Source: Haplosporangium gracile
Lineage: Eukaryota; Mortierellomycota; Mortierellomycetes; Mortierellales; Mortierellaceae
DNA: 13,364 nucleotides
NCBI GenBank assembly: GCA_015499985.1
Contig: JAAAUF010001044.1
Coordinates: forward strand, 1 to 13,364
Reading direction: 5' to 3'
The notes below the pieces were generated by a model, which was given only the letters and a program-made list of their open reading frames with translations, searched no databases and had not been told where the DNA came from. Each line of letters opens with the position of its first letter. The stretch's first letter is position 1. A program made the position numbers and the translations under genes. Positions 7,369 to 13,364 of this stretch are shown one piece after another.

Positions 7369-9903
7369 TCAATCTCTCAAGACGACACCCTGACCCTTGC
7401 CCTTGACTTGCCGCTCGGTTGCTCGGTTAATGTTCTGGACAACTTCCTCCGCAGTGGCAGCATCCTTCACCTTTGGAACAAAATGACATAAAATTTTCAC
7501 AGGAATTAGTCTACTACTTTCGCATTACGTTCCATAGCGTCCAGCAGAGTCCAGACGGAAATGATGGAAAATACGTATTATTCACGAACCTTGAGCAGAA
7601 AAGGAAGCGGTGCTCCCTCCTCAACACCCATAAAACGAATGTACTTGTCGCCTGTGATGGTCACATTCATTTCTGAGAAAATCGAGACATTCAAAATGAG
7701 ACGCAAAACACCGTCCGTTCGCATCACTACATTTTTCGATAAAGTTATAGGCCAAAAAGAAGTGTTAATATGGTTTCCAGACAGCGCAAGATTACACTGA
7801 TAATGAATGCCTAAAATACTGCTGTCAACACGTTTTTTTTATCTGCTTACCGAGTCTGGCCACCTTAGTATCCCTCCTGCCAACATTGACCTTGAATGTT
7901 CCCTTTCCGCGCTCCTTCCAGGAGTGTGTCTTTTCCGTGTCAGCATACAGCTTTCCTTTGGTCTGGAAAATGGTCATCTCGTTTTCTTCTCCTGTCTGGA
8001 CTATAAATTACCGAAGAAACAGCATCACGTTGGTAGGTAAGTGAAAGATCTAAAGCAAGCAACGATAAGCATTTCATTCGCAGTATGGTGCTCACCATCA
8101 ATCTGATCTGCGTTCGAGAATACACCAGCACCAAAAGTGCGCTCTGATTCTTCTGGCTGCTCTGGATCGTCGACTTTGTCGTGGTTATCCTGTGAAAGCA
8201 AATCACCAAAGTCGGCCTGCTCCTGGCTCCCCTCCTGAGCGACAAAAGATCCTGTGCCGAATCCTCCTTCCTTGCCACCGAATGTATTCTTTGCACCAAA
8301 AGTGCTAAATTTGCTGGAGGTACCAGTCTGGCTGGCTGAGGAGAATTTCTATAATATAGCAATGGCATGTACTCCTGTTAGTTTGTGCAAACAGAATGTC
8401 AGAAATCGCAGAGTGGCTTCAGAAAGGTGATCAATCGTATAACAAAGATGGCATGTCTTTACAGATCCGGCATTCGAGGAAGATTTGACGCCTGCGATGG
8501 ATCCAACGACTGACTGAGTACCAAAGACGCTCCCAGACGTGGATTCAGGGGATCCTCCTCCTGCTCCTTCAAAGGCAGAGCCGCCAAAGGTCGATGTGGT
8601 TGTGGAGCTGCCTTGACCAAAAACACTCTTGGTCGACCCACCTCCAAAAACATCCTTTGCTGACTCGCCACCAAAGACGTTGGTTGAGGCGGCCATGGTG
8701 GCGAAAGGGCTGACAGACGAAGTGTTTCCGAATCCTCCTGAATATGCTGAGGGCTTGCTGCCACCAAATACATTGGCGCTCTTATCAACGTTGGCAAAAG
8801 GGCTGGTAGGGGATGTGGCGTTTGAACTCTGCAAGGTAGAACTGGAGCTCCCGAAAACGTTTGCTCCAGCCTTGACATTGGCGAAGGGACTGGCAGAGGA
8901 AATGTTACTGAATCCACTTCCAAGCTTTGACTGCGATCCGGAGGTGGTTGTCGAGGTGTGATCAGTTGTCTTTGGTTTGCCGTTACTATCGTTGGTCTGT
9001 TCAGTCTCCTGGTCAGATGGTGGGGATGGTTGGCTCTCGTCCGGAGTGTCGGCTTTGATGGGCGTTGGCTGTGAGCTACTTTCCATCAGTTTGTCCTGTG
9101 CTCTGTCCTCGGTGCTTCCCAGATCACTTTCGACATCATCCATATCCTTGGATTCCTCCGCGGACTTGCTGCTGTCTTCCAGGGGCATCGTCTTCAGGTT
9201 GCGTTGAATCTGTTTAACCTCAGCCTTGGAGACTGTCTCGCTTGCATCCAACTCAGGTTTGCTAGAAGAGCGTCGAGGAGCGGGAGACACAGAAAAAAAT
9301 GAATAAGAGCGACGTTCATGGATATGTTCATTCAGGGCAGTTGGCTTGTCGTTTAGTCCTAGGAGGCTGGTGCATGGTTTTTTCTCGCTGATTCTCTAAG
9401 TAGATCTCTGTCCGTCGTGTGGCAATTCCAAAAGCGAACTACAACCACCTACATTTTCTTTGGAGGAACAGCTTCAGCATCGCCTTCGCCTTCGATCTCG
9501 GATGTCTAGAGTAAATCATCGAGTGTGAGCGTGCGTGGGTGTGTGTGAAAAAGAACGAGACAAGGGATTAGTTCAAGGTTTCTTGATCCGATGTGCTACA
9601 TGTCGTTGTTGTCCGTTGCCTGTCTTTTTCTTTAAAGGAAGAAAATGCCGAAGACGGTAGTTGTCGTCCAAGAAAAGTCCTTACCGAAACGCCTTCGGGC
9701 TTCTTCGTAAGTTCCTCGCGCTTTCGCTTGTGCTCGTCTATGTGTGTGAATGCCGAATGCAAGAAAGAGGACAAGTTGAGTTTCTTTTCTTCCAGTGGTT
9801 CTTCCTTTGGCGCGAATGTGAACAGGTCTGAGGAGAGGTTAAAAGTTATGTTTTTATCTTTACCAAGAGACGGTGACTCTGTGCGGCTGATGGGGCTTGA
9901 CAT
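7369..9903 (-). CDS. FG-repeat Ran-binding-domain protein, RanBP3/Yrb2 type
   Basis: Eight exons: 9903-9864, 9737-9685, 9505-9453, 9261-8463, 8348-8096, 8000-7851, 7726-7590, 7470-7369 (1,587 nt, 528 aa, TGA stop). Two basic clusters (HKRKRE near residue 16, PPKKIKP near 45) look like nuclear localisation signals. An acidic Ser/Thr-rich region follows, then FG repeats (about 170-390) including three units of the form SPFA...NVFG. A RanBD1 domain covers about 400-515, with FQTKGKLYADTEK, WKERGKGTFKVNV, ARLVMRTDGVLRLILN and FLLKVKDAATAEE visible. NLS, FG region and C-terminal RanBD are the plan of Yrb2/Hba1 (RanBP3), a nuclear cofactor of CRM1 export. Nup2/Nup50-type nucleoporins share the FG and RanBD parts and remain an alternative, so no symbol is given. 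Intron 1 (9863-9738) is 126 nt, frame-preserving and stop-free, so the N-terminus is the least certain part. Confidence 0.9.
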
Positions 9904-10190
9904 GGAGGACGTCTTTAGATGTGAAGTGGATCCGATCGTGTATGTGTTGATGTATATGTGTAGAATAATAAGAATAAGGAAATGGATGGAGTGGAGGAGA
10001 CTGAAGTCTAAAGGACTGTCTGGCTGGGAGTGCTGAAAAAGGAGGAGCAGACTGACTTTTTGCAGGTCTCTGGATACGGGTTGGGAGGGGAGTAGGAAGA
10101 GTGTGTATAATTTGAGCGTAAGAGTGAGAGGCGAGTCGGGTGTGGTTGGTTGTAGGTTTCATGGCCAGGAAGGCAGGCGGCCATACTACG
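9904..10190. other. Intergenic region: upstream of the RanBP3-like gene
   Basis: No gene is supported. On the minus strand this is the promoter and 5' leader region of the RanBP3-like gene, with CT-rich stretches (about 9990-10100). On its far side it ends at the stop of the decayed transposase. Open frames on either strand here have no recognisable motif. Confidence 0.5.
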
Positions 10191-12217
10191 TCACACCGGA
10201 CTACAAAAGGGTAGGGACTTTTTATTCATCAGTTCGACAATCATGTGCCCAATGCTGCAGAACTCTTTCTCCGCATCCTCAAAGTCTCTCTTCCTCTGCT
10301 TCTTTCGCCGGTGCCTTACTTACTCCTCCTTCCTGACCGTCTCGTATTCGCCGGTATCTTTGGTATCATCGTTGGCGCTGTTGTTGGGACCATTGTTAGA
10401 GTCTACTGTCCGGTCCTCGAGAATGTCGGCCGATACAGACGGGCGAAGAAAGCGGCTGAGCCAAAGGTCGTGAAACACACGCTCAGCAAGAAAAAAGTGC
10501 TTGTACGGAAGAGGTTTGCGCTTAGTGAAGTCGAGGCATAAACACGAGAGGAGCTGCTCAGATCTGGCGATGACAACAAGGATATAGTACGTATCTGGAG
10601 TGTCGGGGTCAAACGACTGAATAGAGATCTACACAAGTAAGGTAAGTTAAAAGTGCAACCCACTGTGAGTGACATTTGGCTAAAACAGGCGAGCTTGAAA
10701 CGGTACTCGAGCGCACCATTGGTCCATCATTGCAGGGCTGGCCACTTTTGTACTTGATCTTGCGTTGTGCCTTGTCGAACGAAACCCTGGCTGCCCTCTG
10801 TTTCCTCTCCCCATCTCCCTTCCTCCAGGGTATGGGCTGAAAGCCTCTCTTGGTTTTGAGATATGCGAATCAAAATTCTCTGTCTACTCGATCTTGCAGT
10901 AATTAAACAAGCCGATCGACACGGAAATTCCGATCGCCATCAAGGTGATCGTCCTTCAAAATGAGCATGTCACGACTATATCCAATTGTTAGTCATGATA
11001 ACTTGCCCATCCTAATGGAAACTAAAAACAAATTAAATAAAACATATGTATCAGGCAATTGGTGGTAATAGTGATGATCGACATGGAAGGGAATTGCGAT
11101 GAACTTTACCTCTCTGTGGAAGAACGCCCATTTCTCCAGCCTTCCCTCCTTATTGGACCAGTTCTTCTGAATGTAGTTGATCACCAACGATGCGGCCGAA
11201 TAAAGCTCTTTGAACCTGGCCCAAGTGTTTGCTGTAGCTCGGGTGACCTGGCTCTGCGAACGTCGTTCAAAAGGGCTCGCGTCTGCTTTTTTCGTTCCTC
11301 CTGTGCGAATGAATGTAACATGGATACTATATTAGATCACCCAAGATATTGCTTGAGCACGGCGCATGGTACCAGGCCAAAGAAGCGAAGGAAACACCTA
11401 CCAAGAAAACTTAACCAGCTGTTTCTCCCACAGCTGACCAACATGAAAATCGCAGTAGTGGATCCTGACCTCAGACAAAACGGATCCTATGGCGTGGGGC
11501 TCTGCCTCGGTCGTACTCCATGAATTCATCCGTTTTCAGGCCACAGTCGTTCTTCAGCCAGTCTAACCACCGAATAGTAGGATATCTAATCATTGCAAAG
11601 TTACAGAAAAAAAACACACATTCAATCAAAAAAGAACGATGTACCGCACGGCGCATGATGCAGATATAATTATATATACCGAGATTCGGGCTTGCACGCC
11701 ATGAAGGCGACAGGGCTTCCTTGGTGGACGTCCTTACCTTTCACTAGGAGCCTGAACAAGTACACTGAGTTGTGAATCTTGCTGCCCTCTTCGATCGGCG
11801 CGATGTCCTTTGCTGTCTTATGAGTCGAGTCGATGCAGTAGATATTAGTATTCTCAGAAATGACCTGGAACGACGGAGGAAAAGGCCATGATAAGTAATC
11901 TTACATGATTGTTGAAGGAGCCAGTGTGTAGGCTCTCGAACACGTAAACATTACCTTCAGCTGAAATTTTGAACATCACCCATACGCGAATCCAGTAAGT
12001 GTTCTCGGTCAGAGTACGAAGACGCTCATGCAAACGCTTCTGCTCAAGGTTCTCCTCGATCTTGGCCATCTTGGTCTCCTCGGGTGACGTTGCCGTCGGC
12101 ACCGTCAAAACCGGGAAGGATCTCTAGGAACTTTGATATAGTTTGTTCATCAAGATCATCAACACTGTAGGGTTGCGATGCGGCAAGGGGCAAAGATGTG
12201 CTTGTTTTATTGTTCAT
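10191..12217 (-). pseudogene. Decayed MULE-type transposase with SWIM-like C-terminus
   Basis: Protein-like segments run right to left in shifting frames. The N-terminal part is MNNKTSTSLPLAASQ..DDLDEQTISKFLEILPGF (12217-12108), then a frameshift and LTENTYWIRVWVMFKISAEG. The MULE transposase core begins at VISENTNIYCIDSTHKTAKD (11864) and runs to PVAFMACKPESR. Across a likely intron (11679-11586) it continues with YPTIRWLDWLKNDCGLKTDEF. A frameshift at about 11518 precedes GSVLSEVRIHYCDFHVGQLW. Later segments are NTWARFKELYSAASLVINY, KDDHLDGDRNFRVDRLV, SFDPDTPDTYYILVV and a SWIM-like CLC(x10)YKH (10544-10497), whose third Cys has become Tyr. Stops interrupt at 11398-11400, 10903-10905, 10870-10872 and 10320-10322. 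The first catalytic Asp (CIDS, 11829-11831) survives; the region of the second is deleted and the third was not found. Such elements move DNA by cut and paste; this copy cannot make an active enzyme. No terminal inverted repeats were identified by eye. Confidence 0.85.
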
Positions 12218-12635
12218 ATGAGCTATTGGTGTCAGAACAACGTGTGTATTTGGTTAGTTATTGGTAAAACAGAGTAGAGGAGGTGAGAATATTTTCATGA
12301 CAGTGGTGCTTGCTTTTACCTCTACTATGACTTCTTATTGTTGGAGAGGCGTAATGGGGCGAGGGGCCAGATGGAGAGAGAATGAATAGCGGATGAAGCT
12401 CAAACGAGGTGCAGGGATGGGTTGCTGACGTGGTAGTAGTGGGAGGGAAGGTAAGGAAAAGAAGTGAAAAGCGCGTTTTTTGTTTGTTTTGTTCGTTGAG
12501 GTGGGCGTTTTCAAGGTTATGTGAAATTTGACTCTCAAAAGCAAAGTCACGAAGGCTTCGAATGAAAATTAACCCCCTTCTTCGTTCTTTTTTCTTTCAA
12601 CCGACCTAGACGCGGCACATACCAGGCTGAAGTAG
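12218..12635. other. Gap between divergent transposase remnant and nuclease frame
   Basis: No coding exon is recognised. The plus strand is purine-rich at about 12350-12475. A good pyrimidine tract followed by CCTAG (12582-12609) looks like a 3' splice site, but the sequence after it reaches a TAG (12633-12635) in the nuclease frame. Using that TAG itself as the acceptor would open the nuclease frame at 12636. The missing N-terminal exon of the nuclease was searched for here and not found. Confidence 0.45.
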
Positions 12636-13313
12636 TGGCTGAAAATGTTCGGCAGAAAGGAGCAGGTGCGCTTCTATGTTGACGGTATGCCCGCAGCTGA
12701 AAAGCAGGAGACGCACACCGAACGCGACCAAACTCGCCAAAAAGCTCTCATCAAGACTGACATCGCTCTCTCCAACCTCGAGTCGCGCCTCATCGCGAGA
12801 CGACGCGTCCGTAAACACCGATTAAGCTGCGCCAGCAAGTACCTGCGGCAGGCATTCCATTGGTCTCTCGAGCATCGTCCAACTTTTGCCGAGTACATAT
12901 CCAACAAGGATTATGACATTGTTCTCTGCCCCACCGAGGCGGATGTGTTCATTGCTGCCGAGTGTCAGCCCCAGGACGGTGTCCTCTCATGTGACAACGA
13001 TATGATCTTCTATTGCATTATCCTCGTCCTTTGGCGCCCAGTTGGCTCGTACAAGTCTCGGCGTTTCATTCCGTGCCCTAAGAGTATTGTCCTTAATACT
13101 CTTGTTCTGCCGCCAACGCAGCTTACGGCCCATGCCATCCTGAGTGGCAACGACTACGTCAGTAACATCCCTCACCTCGCCTTTGAGACCAGCCTCAAGA
13201 TCACCAAGGGCATGAAGGAGGCAAGCCATTCAAGGGCACCCACAAACTTTTGCTGCTGTCTCCTTCCTGCCATCAAATGTGCTTTTTTGCGCTCAGAATA
13301 CCGAAGCTGTTTG

Positions 13314-13364
<51 letters not shown>
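12636..13364 (+). CDS. FEN1/XPG-like nuclease, partial, running off the window
   Basis: One frame is open from 12636 to the window end, with the first ATG at 12645. It encodes VRFYVDGMPAAEKQETH, matching the end of an XPG N-region. An Arg/Lys-rich helical stretch follows. An XPG internal region carries the acidic metal-binding pattern: CPTEADVFIAAEC, then SCDNDM, then LSGNDYVSNIPHLAFETS, comparable to the EAEA, SxDxD and GCDY segments of flap endonucleases. FEN/XPG enzymes cut branched DNA at 5' flaps. The usual N-terminus (MGVxxLW...) is absent, so either an upstream exon was missed or the copy is truncated. Resemblance ends near 13235 and the last 50 nt are a CT repeat, so the true 3' end is unclear. 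I associate this divergent type with families expanded in Mortierella-like fungi (memory, untested). It may be a relic. Confidence 0.7.
13315..13364. repeat. (CT)25 microsatellite at the window edge
   Basis: Perfect CT dinucleotides run without interruption to the last base of the window, so the full length is unknown. The tract follows the nuclease-like frame, which it would translate as alternating Leu-Ser; that is unlikely to be real protein. A contig could break at such a repeat. Confidence 0.95.

Noticed and set aside
8629..9207. Plus-strand open frames opposite the FG-repeat region
   Set aside because: They mirror the Ser/Gly/Thr-rich repeats of the minus-strand RanBP3-like exon and show no independent motif or start context.
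9593..10036. Plus-strand 147-codon frame over the RanBP3-like 5' end
   Set aside because: It is antisense to the first exons and promoter of a well-supported gene and has no recognisable motif.
10245..10541. Plus-strand frame of 98 codons with hydrophobic segments, looking like a small membrane protein
   Set aside because: It has no ATG (it opens at GTG) and lies exactly antisense to the SWIM-like C-terminal part of the transposase remnant, which has recognisable protein motifs. It is a shadow frame.
1..13364. CRISPR arrays, bacterial operons or prokaryotic defence systems
   Set aside because: Spliced genes, AATAAA signals and a nuclear tRNA show eukaryotic DNA. The only tandem repeats are microsatellites and one spaced pair of 32-bp repeats.

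Overview
This is eukaryotic nuclear DNA, almost certainly fungal. Compact genes are split by many short introns (mostly about 88-190 nt, nearly all ending in TAG), some intergenic gaps are tiny, and Pol III and transposon sequences lie around the genes. The transposase type and the FEN/XPG-like nuclease at the right end suggest an early-diverging fungus such as Mortierellomycotina; that placement is inference from memory of these families. All gene models below were spliced by hand from the sequence, using conserved protein motifs and reading phase.

Layout. 1-740: a tRNA-Asp(GUC) gene on the minus strand, then a gene-poor stretch with a second Pol III A-box-like motif and a 32-bp direct repeat. 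740-1571: no confident gene; one possible small exon on the minus strand. 1572-9903: three tandem minus-strand genes in good condition. In transcription order they are a nuclear FG-repeat/Ran-binding-domain protein of the RanBP3/Yrb2 type (9903-7369, 8 exons, 528 aa), a DCAF11/WDR23-type WD40 protein (6856-4255, 9 exons, 598 aa), and an RNF126/RNF115-type RING-H2 ubiquitin ligase (4085-1572, 7 exons, 602 aa). The last two are separated by only 169 bp. 10191-12217: a decayed MULE-type transposase on the minus strand, with frameshifts, stop codons and loss of catalytic segments. 12636-13364: a plus-strand FEN1/XPG-like nuclease reading frame, lacking its N-terminal domain here and running into a (CT)25 microsatellite at the window edge.

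The DCAF11-like protein (substrate receptor of CUL4-DDB1) and the RNF126-like protein (a RING E3 with an N-terminal zinc ribbon that binds substrates) both act in ubiquitin-dependent protein turnover. The RanBP3-like protein acts in Ran/CRM1 nuclear export. Nothing shows that the three are co-regulated. No new multi-gene system is evident. The points most worth checking are two GC-AG introns in adjacent genes, a 27-nt microexon, a frame-preserving first intron in the RanBP3-like gene, the altered last WD40 repeat of the DCAF11-like protein, and the nuclease/transposase pair at the right end.
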